Source: Plenodomus lindquistii
Lineage: Eukaryota > Ascomycota > Dothideomycetes > Pleosporales > Leptosphaeriaceae
Assembly: GCA_025504975.1 (NCBI GenBank)
Contig: JANUWI010000005.1
Coordinates: 248,001-312,000 of the forward strand
Direction of reading: 5' to 3'
DNA length: 64,000 nucleotides
Shown: piece by piece, positions 21,984 through 33,340 of the stretch
Layout: each line of letters opens with the position of its first letter
How positions within the stretch are numbered: the stretch's first letter is position 1
The notes under the pieces: model-generated
The model's database searches: none
Told to the model about the DNA's origin: nothing
What the model saw: the letters and a program-made list of their open reading frames with translations, nothing else
Position numbers and translations under genes: made by a program

Positions 21984-24056
21984 GTGGGCACGTTGGCTAT
22001 TGGGAGGATGACAGCCACAACTGCGCACGCCAATCGGGCCTTCGCTCTCCATCCTTTCTCCACGAATCCGCTCAAGTCGCGCAACGATGTTGTCGCCGCT
22101 GTAGCATCTCTCCTTGATCCCCTCATTCCTGGCTTTTCGCCTGGAAATGCTTTGATCAAAGTCGGGAGCACCGGCACAAGGTTTGACGAAACGGGAGCGC
22201 AGGTTGAGGGCTTTGCGCGCCCACTATGGGGTCTTGCACCTCTACTGGCTGGAGGCAGCAAGTATGAGGCGACGGACAAGTTTGTACAAGGCTTGATCTC
22301 AGGCACAGATCCAGAGAGCCCCGAGTTCTGGGGTTACATGGAAGATACAGACCAGCGTATGGTCGAGGCGTGTCCTATTGGCTTCACGCTTGCTGTTGCA
22401 AACAAGGACTTTTGGGATCCTTTGACTGACAAGCAGAAGAAGAATGTCGAGACTTGGCTGGGCAGTATGAATGACAAGAAGATGCCCGACACCAACTGGT
22501 ACGATCTTCCCACTTGCACTGCTCGCTCGTGCAGCCTGTCGTGACCTACGTGCCGAACATGATGTTGAGTTTTTCACAGGCTATGGTTCCGCGTCTTTGC
22601 CAATCTTGGACTCGAGAGGAATGGTGCGCAGTGGTCGAAACATCAGCTTGAAAAGGACATCAAGCAGCTGAACTCGTACTACCGTGGCGATGGATGGTCG
22701 AACGATGGCCCAGATTCGTACCGTCAGATGGACTATTACTCGGGTTCATTCGCCATCCAATACCTCCAACTGCTTTACTCGAAGCTGGCAGCCGACATTG
22801 ACCCTGAGCAGGCAGAAGAGTACAAGAAACGCGGCCAAATGTACGCTCAGGACTTTGTACACTTCTTTGACCCGGAAGGTCGAGCCATCACATTTGGGAG
22901 ATCACTGACATACCGATGGGCCATGGTCGCTTTTTGGGGTGCAGTCGCCTTCTCAGGTGTCGAGCTTCCCGAGCCACTGTCGTGGGGAGTCGTCAAAGGT
23001 ATTTGGCTACGCAATTTGCGCTGGTGGACCACTCAGAAGGACATTTTCCAGGCCAACGGTATGCTGACGATTGGGTACTCTTATCCCAACTACTACCTCG
23101 CCGAAAACTACAACTCGCCGCAATCGCCGTATTGGTGCATGCTCGCCTTTGCTGCACTTGCTGTGCCGGAGAGCCATCCATTTTGGAGTGCCAAAGAAGA
23201 GCCGCATCCATACGCCAATCAACGAGTCGTGCGATCCTTACCTCACCCACGCCAGATTGTCGTCCGTAGCGGTGGACACACGTTCCTGCTCTCGAGCGGT
23301 CAATCATGCCATTACGCCATCAAGAACTCCAACGCCAAGTATGGCAAGTTTGCATACAGCGCTGCCTTTGCATACTCGGTGTCTACAGGGTACCAAGAGC
23401 TTGAGCAGTTTGTGCCTGAGTCGTCGCTCGCACTTTCTGATGATGGCGGCGAGCTGTGGAAGATGCGTCGAGCGCTCAACGGAGACTCTGAGATTGAGAA
23501 CCATGACGGCGTACCGGTGTTGGTCTCTAGCATGAAGCCATGGCATGATGTGGAGGTATCGACATACCTGATCCCACCAGCAGAAGACACGCCAAACTGG
23601 CATTTGCGAGTGCATCGCATTACGAGCGGGCGCGACGTCCAGACTGCAGAGGGTGCTTGGGCTGTTTACGGTGCTCGCGAATCTGACGGGCGGCTGCTCA
23701 CCGAATGGAACGGAACCCTGCGCACGCTCGACGAATCGATACCAGAGGGTGGCAAGGGAGATGGCACGAGCGCTTTTGCAGCATCGCCACGCACTGGTGC
23801 CGTGGGTATTGCAGATATATACCAGAGCGACCGTGCTGGCAGTGTGATCTTGGCGGATGCAAACTCGAATCTGGTGGAGGCGAGGACAGTGCTGCCGGTT
23901 GTGCAGAAGGATGTCAAGGCGGGAGAGACGGCGTGGTTTGTGACTGCCGTGTTTGCAGTACCGGCCAGTGCAGAAGGGTGGAGGGAGAGTTGGAAGAGGG
24001 GGTGGGAGAAGAGGCCTCGAGTGCCCCAGTGGGTGCAGGATATGATTTGTGGGTAG
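21984..24056 (+). CDS. DUF2264 family protein
   Basis: Exons 21984-22498 and 22580-24056 (81-nt intron, donor GTACGA, acceptor TCACAG) give 663 aa. An internal ATG at 22008 would give 655 aa. Splicing restores NWLWFRVFANLGLER across the junction, a signature of the DUF2264 family, together with FWGYMEDTDQRMVEA, GDGWSNDGPDSYRQMDYYSGSFAIQ and GRSLTYRWAMVAFW. The pattern of Trp and acidic residues suggests an alpha/alpha-barrel carbohydrate-related enzyme, but I do not assign an activity. The second half (from about residue 420) is beta-rich and probably forms an accessory domain. No signal peptide is clear. The family call is firm. Confidence 0.88.
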
Positions 24057-24666
24057 TGATGGTCATACTAGCACATGAACGCTTCATACAGTCGTGCCAA
24101 AGCAGAGTGTTTACTGGCTTTGATTGCCGCTGGCAATATTCTTCTTCTATTCCGGGACATGGAGCGTGTTGTTGATGCTGAATGGGCGCCGATGGCGGTG
24201 GTTATGGGCGTGCCCCGCCAAAAGCACCCGTGTCGACTCGTGCAACCCACGTGAAGCATCGACAAGCGCCGACGACGACGATCCGGTCCCCACTGTTGGC
24301 TGCTGCATACAGCAAAGCACAGCACCCATCGCTACTGCGCCCGTACTTGACTCACACACCACTCACCCCCCACTCACCCCCCACCGCACCTCCAAAACGG
24401 CGTCTTCGGCCACCGCCCCCGACAGCAGCAGCTCGCGCACCGCGTCTCCCCTGCGCATTGCCCGCCAGCTCACGACCGCCTCCGCCATCCTCTGGGACCC
24501 CAAGTACACGTCGCGAGCGCCCCCGGGCAGCCTCCAGCCAGTGCACGCGGGCACCCTCACGCTGCCCCACCGCACCGACTCGTCCATCAGCGTGCGCAAC
24601 CTCGGCGACGGCAGCGGCAACCCCAGCGGCAGCGGCGACGGCTACACGGCGCCCCTCGTGCCCACC
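24057..24666. other. Intergenic/leader upstream of Pho85-type kinase
   Basis: A reading frame in phase with the kinase runs open from 24124 to the chosen ATG at 24667. It encodes Ser/Thr/Pro-rich low-complexity sequence (SSSRTASPLR, GNPSGSGDG). I treat it as 5' leader; it could be an N-terminal extension. Confidence 0.5.
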
Positions 24667-25653
24667 ATGGACAACCGCCGCCACCCCAGCTCGTTCCAGC
24701 AGCTCGAGAAGCTGGGCGAGGGCACCTACGCCACCGTCTTCAAGGGCCGCAACCGCCAGACGGGCGAGCTCGTCGCCCTCAAGGAAATCCACCTCGACTC
24801 GGAAGAGGGCACCCCGTCCACGGCCATCCGCGAGATCTCGCTTATGAAGGAGCTCCGCCACGAGAACATAGTCCTGCTGCACGACGTCATCCACACCGAG
24901 AACAAGCTCATGCTCGTCTTTGAATTCATGGACAAGGACCTGAAGCGCTACATGGACTCGCGCGGCGACCGGGGTGCCCTCGACCCCGCCACCATCAAGT
25001 CCTTCATGTACCAGCTCATGAAGGGCATTGCCTTCTGCCACGAGGCCAGAGTGCTCCACCGCGACCTCAAGCCCCAGAACCTGCTCATCAACAACCGCGG
25101 CCAGCTCAAGCTCGCCGACTTCGGTCTGGCCCGCGCCTTTGGCATCCCAGTCAACACCTTCTCCAACGAAGTCGTCACCCTGTGGTATCGTGCCCCGGAC
25201 GTCCTCCTCGGCAGCAGGACCTACAACACTAGCATCGACATTTGGTCCGCTGGCTGCATCATGGCGGAAATGTACACAGGGCGACCCCTTTTCCCCGGCA
25301 CAACGAACGAAGACCAGGTGCAAAAGATCTTCCGGCTCATGGGCACACCCTCGGAACGATCGTGGCCTGGTATCTCGCAACTACCAGAGTACAAGGGCAA
25401 CTTCCCCGTCTACTCCACCCAGGATCTTCGCCTGATTCTCCCACAAGTCGACCAGGTCGGCCTGAATCTCCTCAATAGTATGTTGCAGCTTCGGCCAGAA
25501 ATGCGGATATCAGCTGCGAATGCGCTCACACATCCCTGGTTCAACGACCTACCGCAACGACAGCAGGAGCTTGCACAGTTCCAGGCCCAAGCGCAAGCCC
25601 AGGCCCAACAAGCACAGATGGGAGGCTACCAAGTACCGCAGAATGCCTACTAG
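24667..25653 (+). CDS. Pho85-type cyclin-dependent kinase
   Basis: This is a single exon of 328 aa. It is a complete CDK domain: GEGTYATVFKGR (Gly-rich loop), VALKEI (ATP-anchoring Lys), PSTAIRE (cyclin-binding helix in the exact Pho85 form), HRDLKPQNLL (catalytic loop), ADFGLARAF (Mg-binding DFG) and WYRAPDVLLG. The tail is rich in Gln-Ala repeats (QAQAQAQAQQAQ) and ends PQNAY. Pho85 homologues (PHOA/PHOB in Aspergillus) with their cyclins control phosphate response, glycogen and growth. The start MDNRRHPSSFQQLEK fits fungal Pho85 N-termini. The GC-rich coding sequence and lack of introns are unremarkable. Identification is strong; paralogue choice is not attempted. Confidence 0.95.
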   Translation: MDNRRHPSSFQQLEKLGEGTYATVFKGRNRQTGELVALKEIHLDSEEGTPSTAIREISLMKELRHENIVLLHDVIHTENKLMLVFEFMDKDLKRYMDSRGDRGALDPATIKSFMYQLMKGIAFCHEARVLHRDLKPQNLLINNRGQLKLADFGLARAFGIPVNTFSNEVVTLWYRAPDVLLGSRTYNTSIDIWSAGCIMAEMYTGRPLFPGTTNEDQVQKIFRLMGTPSERSWPGISQLPEYKGNFPVYSTQDLRLILPQVDQVGLNLLNSMLQLRPEMRISAANALTHPWFNDLPQRQQELAQFQAQAQAQAQQAQMGGYQVPQNAY

Positions 25654-25950
25654 ACGTGGGATCCCTTTGGTTAGTCCTATCAGAAGCAGTTGGTCAAGCA
25701 GCAAACTATTTTTTTTGAGCGCTCAGACTATGTTCGGTTTTTCACTACAGCAGACTTTACTAAGAGAGGGAAGCGGAAACGGCGTTGAGAGGTATTCAAG
25801 GTCAGGGAGAAGAGTTGTTCTACACATTGCACGGCGAATTTAGAGGCGCATCAAACCCCACATTTACTACAAAAAAGCGATCGGTCGTGGTATGAACATT
25901 TTCAGTCTCATTCTTCTGCACGGCATGCTTCTATGTACACTGTAGTCTGC

Positions 25951-27146
25951 TCATGAATTAAAGTCTACTACAAGCCTACCTGCGACTTTACCACTTCGCA
26001 GTTTCTCAACAGCATCGGGCATCTTTGCCAACGGGAAGACTTCGTAGATGGGTTTTAGTTGGCCCTTCTAATGTCAGTCTCGGTTGATGCAATGAAGGGA
26101 CGACTTGGGATGCTTACTCGAGCGGCAAATTCCAATGCCTTGGTAGTATCGTATAGCGATCCAACTTTTGTGCCAATAACATGCAGGTTCTTGCCTACCA
26201 TAAGCAGCGGATCTGCGCCTGCAACCGCCGTGCCAGCAGGAGCTACAAAAATCGTCAGCGAAACCTACTCTCAAGCCAAACCAAACCAGAAAAGAAAACA
26301 CTCACGCAACCCAACACACATAATCTTCCCCCCAATCCTCGCCATCATCGGCGCACTCGCATACGCCGCCCCACTTGTCGCCGTCACAAACACCCCATGC
26401 GCCCCCTTCCCATCACAAATCCTCACCACCTCAGCCGCAACATCCTCCACTTTTGTAAAATCCACAAACGCCTCACACCCCAACTTCATACACAGCGCGC
26501 GCTTATCCTCCCCGCCATCAACACCAACAACACGCATCCCCATTGCCCTGGCAAGCTGCACACCCATATGTCCCACCCCTCCTCCCGCTCCCGGAAAAAC
26601 CGCCCAATCACCCGGCCTCAATCCACTCTCCTTTAACGAGCAGAAAATCGTACTACCAGAACACATAATGGGTCCCGCAGAGAAATCATCCACACCCTCT
26701 GGAATGCGCTGGGTGTACCTCGCCGGACTGAGTACATACTGCTGATAACTCCCCGGAAACTGGAGTCCGATTTGCGGGCTCTCATCACAGTAGGTCTCTT
26801 TTCCTGTCCAGCAGAGTTCGCAGTTTAAGCAAGCGTCGTAGGCGGGTTTTATGCCTGCGCGGTCGCCGATGCGCCAGTTCTTGACGTTGGATCCGAGACT
26901 CACGATTACGCCGGCGCCTTCGTGGCCTGGGCTGCGCACACCAAAGGTGGACATGGGGGGGAGCGGCAGGTCGTTGAGCATGTAGTGGATGTCTGAGTAG
27001 CAGATTCCTGTGGTGTTGAGTTTTATGAGGACGTCGTCCGGGCCTGGGGTGGGGATGGGGACGTGTTCGACGGTTAGGGTGAAGTTTGGGCCTTCGTTGT
27101 TTACTACGCCTGCGGGGCAGGTTTTGGGGAGGGGTGGGGTGGTCAT
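25951..27146 (-). CDS. Zinc-dependent alcohol dehydrogenase
   Basis: Exons 27146-26306, 26242-26118 and 26067-25951 (introns 63 and 50 nt) give 360 aa. It is a medium-chain dehydrogenase. The catalytic zinc ligands lie in GICYSDIHY and GHEGAG. The structural zinc Cys cluster is ACLNCELCWTGKETYC. The nucleotide-binding motif is GAGGGVGHMG, followed by VVGVDGGEDKR; the Asp after the fold indicates NAD rather than NADP. The C-terminus KVAGRLVVDF is typical. It resembles fungal ADH1-type enzymes that interconvert alcohols and aldehydes in the cytosol. It is encoded opposite to the neighbouring Pho85 gene. The class is secure; the preferred alcohol is unknown. Confidence 0.95.
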
Positions 27147-27354
27147 TGTTGGTTGGGTTGGTGTCGATGGTGGGAAGGGGGGTGTAGGAAGTGTTTTTAA
27201 AAGAGGAGTGATGCCTTGAAAGAAGAGTTGGTGTCGTGAGTAGTTTGTGTATGCGAGAATTGAAGATATTATAGAACACCGGCAAGATAGTTACCGCGGC
27301 TGAATGTTGTTGGCTACGTAGTCATGTAATCGCGTGTCTTGGAATGCGGGGTCT

Positions 27355-27386
<32 letters not shown>

Positions 27387-29445
27387 GGGGGGTTGGGTTA
27401 TGTGAGACTCTTGCCTTATCCTCGACGATTGCAGATGTCTAGTCAACTTAGCATACTGTCGCCTAAAACGATGAGACTTGACGGTCTTCTTATCAGAGAT
27501 ACATGTTGTTATACCTATGCGCTGTCTTAATCTTCTTTCGCACTACTGCACTGTCGTAAGGATTCGGTTAGTCTTTTCTGAGCACTACAAACACACTAGA
27601 AGTAACCGAAGGGCATACCAACTTACTCTATAGCCTACCAAAGTAGAGGGCTAGGCCTCGGTACAATCTTTTTGGTTCCTCTAGTGGCGGGCCTTGCTAG
27701 GTATGTGTCAAAAGATAGAAAACATCTCCGAGTAGTCGAGTCGAAATTGTTGACCAAGTCCACTTTGGTTAGCCAGGCCACCCAAATACCCTCTTTCGTG
27801 TACCTTTGTATGTGACTACCATGTCTGCTACGTATGCACATATAGTAAGACCAAAAGGCGTAAAGCGAGGAAAAGATGTAGTTGATATGCGCTCACTCAG
27901 CTCAGTCGTCACGCCCCTCTCGCCCGTCCATCCCTAACAAACGTGTCTACTTACCAAGCGTATCAAAAGCAGAACAAAGCAACCACCCCCCATCTCATAC
28001 AAGCACTCACACACTACTCACACCCCCCACCCATTCCGTTCAACCCCAAGCCCGCTACATCCGCCCGATCTCCGTAGCGGTTAGGAAGCTCACTCACCAT
28101 GTACCCAGTACCGTGCACCAGCGATGTGGGTGGCGTTAGCTCAGATCGTGGATTACCCAGGTAGGAAGGTTCCCCGCACATCGGTGCCAAGCCGTGGAAG
28201 CTCGCGAACGTCCGCTCGCCGCTTCCCCTCCTTCCCCCTCCCCCCCTCACTCACGTCAGACGAGTGTGTCCGACGGCGCTAGTGCGAACGGGCTAGCCTC
28301 ATTACATGGTTAGTCTTGTGTAACATTGCTGTTACTTTGATCGCAGATGACTTTGCTTTGCGCTGTGGTCGGTCAACTTGTCCTTCGCGGTAGCGGGCGA
28401 TTTGTGTATTGTGCAAGGTAGGAATTACTGGTGATTGTGTAGGTGTGAGCACCGCACGACATGTCGGACTGCACTACTGCCATGACAGTACTGTGCTTGC
28501 AGAGCGATGCAATGGGAGGAAACAGACGTGTTTGACCGCGAGATGGCCTGCTAACGATTGTTCGGACAGCCTTCGAAGCTCATAACAGCCGGGACAAGCA
28601 AGCGTTTTGCTCCAAAGCAGAGGTTGACGGACCAAGCGCATCACAGGAGAAGACGTACGAACGCTTGCTGACATTCGCTTTACTGCGCAAGCACTACATA
28701 ATGTAGACTTTGCAAAGCACGAACGGATTGCAATTCAACGCCAAAATGTGGGATACGGTGACGGCCTCTTCTCTCAGACTGACCACCACTACACAGAGCG
28801 AACCGGACTCGGACCGATCGAGATGCATTCAGGGACTGTTTCCACAAACGTCGTTTCTGGATAGAGCCGAAAACCATCCTTCGCGAGAATTCGATTACTC
28901 CGACATGAGCCACGATCCGGGTACACTATGTTGGTCGCTCTGATGCTCCCAAATCTCAAGGTGACCACATCGCACCTGCCCAAAGTAGACCTCCCTAATA
29001 TAAGTCGCTTACTTGGATACAACTCCTCGCCATCGAGGCAATTTCACATTTGCCGGAGAGTATGTGGCAAACGATGGATGGCACCGAGGCTCCCAGATGC
29101 GATTCTCAGACAAGACAAAAGGAGTAACTACCGTGCTTCTCGGAGAGTTTTAACAAAACGCAACTACCGGCACTTGGATTTCAAACCACCGGGTAGGATC
29201 TGGGAAACCTATTCGTCAATATTGCGGGGTGCAATAGCGAACTTGTATGCCATTGGCCCTGCATGTATCCAATTAATCAACTTCATATAGCGTTTCAGCA
29301 CCACGAGCTCTCAACGCCATAATCTCAGTGTGATGAAAAGATCACAGGGGACGATGAACCCAGCTACGAAGGTCTTTAAGTTGACCAACCTTCCTTTCCG
29401 CGTTGCGTAGCATCTTTACTACCACTGACACCTAGACTTGTCAAC
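27147..29445. other. Long intergenic stretch, no gene seen
   Basis: It contains the TG/G tract, pyrimidine-rich sequence near 27960-28030 and C/T-rich sequence near 28205-28255. Open frames such as plus 28928-29290 have no family features. No tRNA-like B box was found. Confidence 0.5.
27352..27392. repeat. (TG)n followed by a run of 23 G
   Basis: Alternating TG leads into G at 27370-27392 without interruption. It lies upstream of the alcohol dehydrogenase gene. The true length is doubtful because such runs are hard to sequence. Confidence 0.9.
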
Positions 29446-30615
29446 ATGAAGTTTTACCAGATCGCCGCACTTGTTGTGCCAGCCCAGGCCGCGCTCCGAT
29501 TTGGATGCTCAACACTGAGTATCCAACGTCTTGACCCTCTGGTCGAGCCTGGTAAACTGCCGTCTGCACATGTTCACCAGATCGTAGGTGGCAATGCCTT
29601 CAATGCAACCATGGACAAGGACCCTGGTGAACTTGCAACATGTACAACGTGCACTTTTACGGAAGACTTCAGGTATTGTAGCCCACCTCCATCTCATCAG
29701 TTTGCAACTAACTTAACTCAGCAACTACTGGACCGCGGCCATGTTCTTCAAGCACGAAAACGGGTCATACAAGCGCGTGCCCATTATGCAAAACGCAGCC
29801 TTGCCAAACGGTATCAATGGTGGAATGACCATCTACTACACCCAACAAGACTTCAACTCCAATGGCAATCAGAAGATCACTGCTTTCCCCAAGGTCTGAC
29901 ATGTCTTCCGATCATCTCGTCAAGAAGCTGATTTGACCAGGGTTTCCGTATGACGGTAGGAAGTCCCACAACCAACAGTCTCGACGCCGCAAAGAAGCAT
30001 GTAGGCCTCCGCTTCGTATGTCTAACCGACAAAAACACACGTTTCCCCGAACTTCCCGACTTTCCACCCAAGCCTTGCAAAGGCGGCATCATGACCGTGC
30101 ACCACTTCCCCTCGTAAGTTCTCGTTGGGCCCAAACTTCATCCGTAAGACATATATATCTTGCTAATACGTTCCCCAATCAGCTGCTGGGACGGCAAAAA
30201 CGTCGACTCACCCAACCACCAAGACCACATGTACAACACCGCCAAAGAAGCCTTTTCCCCCGCGGCCGCATGCCCCTCCTCCCACCCGATCCGCATGCCG
30301 CAAGTAGCGTACGAAACCCTCTGGGACACTGCGCAATTCGCCTCCATGTGGCCCAAAGACGGATCCAACCCCTTCTTCCTCAGCTACAACGATAACAAAG
30401 GGTATGGCACGCATGCGGATTATCTGTTTGGGTGGAAAGGCGATGCGCTGCAGAGGGCTATGGATTCAAGTTGTATGTTTCAGGCGTGTGAGAATGGGAG
30501 ACCGTTGTTGAGTCAGGGGGTTGCGGCGATGAATAAGTGTGCGGTTAAGAGTGCGGTGAATGAGAATATTGATGGGTGGTTGAGTGCGTTGCCGGGGGCG
30601 CCGATGCCGATGTAG
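29446..30615 (+). CDS. Secreted DUF1996 protein
   Basis: Four exons, 29446-29672, 29722-29893, 29941-30113 and 30183-30615, give 334 aa. The introns are 49, 47 and 69 nt. A signal peptide precedes ALRFGCS. The DUF1996 pattern is clear: RFGCSTLSIQRLDPLVEPG, HVHQIVGGNAF, CTTCTFTEDFSNYWTAA, KRVPIMQN, NGGMTIYY, then CKGGIMTVHHFPSCWDGKNVDSPNH, SHPIRMPQV and DYLFGWKGDALQRAM. The family is secreted in fungi and sometimes joined to WSC domains; its biochemical activity is unknown. Conserved His and Cys residues suggest a metal site or disulphide-rich fold (inference). Splicing was fixed by restoring these blocks, and all phases agree. Confidence 0.93.
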
Positions 30616-32920
30616 GGGTGAGGATTGAGTGGAGGTGAGGTTGTGTGATGGGATGTGGATGGGTCATGAAGTTGTACATTCGTTGTGAGTTTGCGTGGTG
30701 ATGTGCTGGCAACACGCTTCATCATGCTCCTCGCCTACATGCCTTGCGATACCTTCATCAGATAGCGTGAAAATGTAGAAACAAAGGTTGTGATACCAGA
30801 TATTTTGTCGTATCTAATCACAATCTCTCATTAGCCGCCCGAGTACAAAGTCCCTCCAGGTCATTGTATTGCTTGTGGCCTAGTGAAAAGCCACAACCGT
30901 CCGCAAGGGTTGAGAGACATGTCAACTTTTTCAAGACGCGACCAAACCTGCCTTGAACATTGTTCACACACGTCTTGGGGTGATATAGTTCGGAAGCATG
31001 CGGGAGGACCCCACGTGCAATGTCAGCTCGTCAGAGTCATTGGTTGGGTTAATGCTTTGACTATATTGGATAGGCGTTATTGGCCGCAAAGTTTGGTGCA
31101 TCATGACAAGGTCGACAGCGAGCTCGTCGAGTCAACATAATCTCGAATAGGTAGCGAAAAGCCACACGAGCGGTGCTATTGTCAAGAAATGAAGTGATAT
31201 TCCCTTGATGTAGCCTCAAACCGCCGATCTGCTCGCAAGTCACAATCAGCAGTCGTTCATGCATGCACCTCGCGCGGCGTGTCATGGCATCCCCGTCGCC
31301 ACGTGGTGGTCAGCAACGTGGAATGCACGGTCCTTCTCAGAAGAACCGAGTCTTGTCTCAACTCTGGCCGAATTGGATAAGCTGCGCAGACGATCACCTG
31401 TGTTTGCATGTGTTTGTGGGACACGAAGAAGATGTCAAGTGATGACACCTACTTTTGACTTGACATTCAAGCCGAAGACGTGCTGTAGATTGCTTTTCCG
31501 GGATAGACAGGCTGAATATCCGCACGCCCGTACACGGATACGCGTGGGGTGGGTGTGGGGCACCTGCGCGATACTGTCCCAGGTCTTCTCTGAGGCGGAA
31601 CGTTGCGCGCACACTCGACAATTAGACTTTGGCAAGCGTCACGCCGGCAGTTGGGGCGGGCTTTCCCTGATGATGGCCACCACTCACGAGTGCACGCACA
31701 TGTTTTCCGACCCGAGCTACGCCGATTGACATGGCGCTGCAAATCCAATATCTATGCATGCAGCCATGGCGGCTGGGTGCTGAGGTCTCAGGGTCATGCA
31801 AGGTGCCTTTTGCGAGCGCAGCGTTGGTGTCTCTGGTTGCGAAGGAGAAGGATCTGGGCCGGCTGAAGAGACATGATTCAGACGACGACTTTCTTATTGT
31901 GGAGCAAAACGGCAGCACACGTGGCGGCGACGCGGCACGCACATGGGAAATGCATGCATTGCTGTGGTGGTGTGAATCGAGATGGCGGCAGAAGCAGAAG
32001 CAGAAGCAGAAGCAGAAGCAGAAGCATGCCTTGCGCCCTGCAGACGGTGCCGGTTACGGACAGTCTGCGCAGGAGGCGTAGGCCATGTCTGAGAGGATGA
32101 TGCACGAGGCTCGCTCCATCGACGTGCGCGCGTCCTTACATTGAGCCGTTTCAGGCGGTGTTGTGGTGTTGCTCAACAGGCCGCGCCTACAAGAGCTGCC
32201 GTCGCCCTGTTGCTCTTCGACTCTCGGACATTGCTGCACCATCCGCGATTCACGACCCCTCGGCAAATAGTCATACATACATACTGCAAGGCTGACGGCC
32301 ATTTTCCTGCGGCCAACCCCCTAGGTCTGACAGCGTGCGCCCCCTGCCCGCGCATCGTGTCTGCTCACGTTGCCCCCTTGCCGATCTGAGCCCTTTGAAA
32401 CGCGCGAGAGCCGGACGGCAGCGCACAGGACGCCCGCGAGCGCGCTCTCGTCGTCTGTCGCTTTAGTTTGGAGAGCCCACTTCTTCCGGCTGCCTGACAT
32501 TTGGTGGTGTTGTTGTGTTGCAACCTGCCACTCTCCCAACATTCCTGCTACCGCCGTCGTTGCCAGCCCGCCAGCCCGTCCCGACCGCAACAACAACAAC
32601 AAGCAAGCTAGAGTCGCCAGCGCCACGCTACCCCACGTGCCTAGACACCGATCTCTGCCCTCTTTCCGCTCGCCTCTTCCCACCATGACCAACTCTCTGG
32701 AGTCTTCGCGGCCCATGCTAGCCAACGTAAGTCAATGGCCCGTATCCACTGCCCGTTTCACCCTCACTCCCCTGCGTGCCACTCGTCGTCGGTGCTTGCC
32801 TCGTCTGGCACGCCTTCAAAGGCCAGTCGCTCTTCCTTGCCACAGTGCCCTCTTCCTCAGACTAGATACCTCCTTCTCCCCTCTCTGCCCAGTGTCTTCT
32901 GCAACAACACCGCCTCCAAC
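30616..32920. other. Intergenic; hexanucleotide repeat, possible 5' leader intron
   Basis: Nothing coding is recognisable from 30616 to about 32680. An ATG at 32685 followed by a GTAAGT donor at 32730 looks like a short leader exon of the next gene. A CCCAG acceptor at 32892 would make the intron part of the 5' leader. A CTCAG acceptor at 32860 would add an in-frame N-terminus. Confidence 0.4.
31988..32024. repeat. (AGAAGC)n microsatellite, about 6 copies
   Basis: AGAAGC repeats six times in a row just after GGCGGC. On the other strand it reads as a Leu-coding run, but no gene is supported. Confidence 0.85.
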
Positions 32921-33340
32921 ATGTCGGAATCACAAGCACCAGCACAATCACAGTCACAGCCTCAGCCTCAGGCCCCGGCGCAAGCACAGTCGTCTAACAC
33001 AAAGTCACAGTCAGCGGGCAACCGTGCCTCAGCACGCATGTCCACCTACAGCGCCGCCCCTACCCTCGCACCCTCACTCGCCCCATCGCACCTCTCCGAC
33101 GCCTCCTCCATGTCTGGCGACCCCAAGGCCCAGGACATCAAGTCATGGAACGCCGGCTTTGAGCGCCTCGAAGACAAGCGCCTCGTCCAGCAACGGTACA
33201 TGCTCACCAACGAGAAGACGGACGACATGAGCAAGTTGGCCTTGGGAGCGAAACTCGACCGTGCCCTGTCAAGACGCATGTCAGGCCAGGATGCTGTCTT
33301 CAGGCCAAAGGTGTTGAGCGAGAAGAACATTGAGACATAA
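32921..33340 (+). CDS. Small conserved fungal protein (139 aa)
   Basis: This is a single exon of 139 aa in the simplest model. The N-terminal 60 residues are Gln/Ser/Pro/Ala-rich (QSQSQPQPQAPAQAQ). The C-terminal half looks conserved and charged: SWNAGFERLEDKRLVQQRYML, then KTDDMSKLALGAKLDRALSRRMSGQDAVF. No signal peptide or membrane segment is seen. I do not recognise a named domain, although a short folded or helical module is likely. An upstream exon at about 32685-32729 may add either a leader or extra residues. Identity as a real gene is supported by the contrast between its low-complexity start and the dense C-terminal block. Confidence 0.7.
   Translation: MSESQAPAQSQSQPQPQAPAQAQSSNTKSQSAGNRASARMSTYSAAPTLAPSLAPSHLSDASSMSGDPKAQDIKSWNAGFERLEDKRLVQQRYMLTNEKTDDMSKLALGAKLDRALSRRMSGQDAVFRPKVLSEKNIET

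Noticed and set aside
24352..25380. 342-codon open frame on the minus strand
   Set aside because: It is antisense to the Pho85-type kinase, whose motifs are complete; high GC content keeps the reverse frame open.
31259..31729. 156-codon frame on the plus strand
   Set aside because: No signal, domain or intron structure; overlapping frames on both strands look equally random.
31988..32024. CRISPR-like or regulatory repeat array
   Set aside because: It is a simple hexanucleotide microsatellite without spacers.
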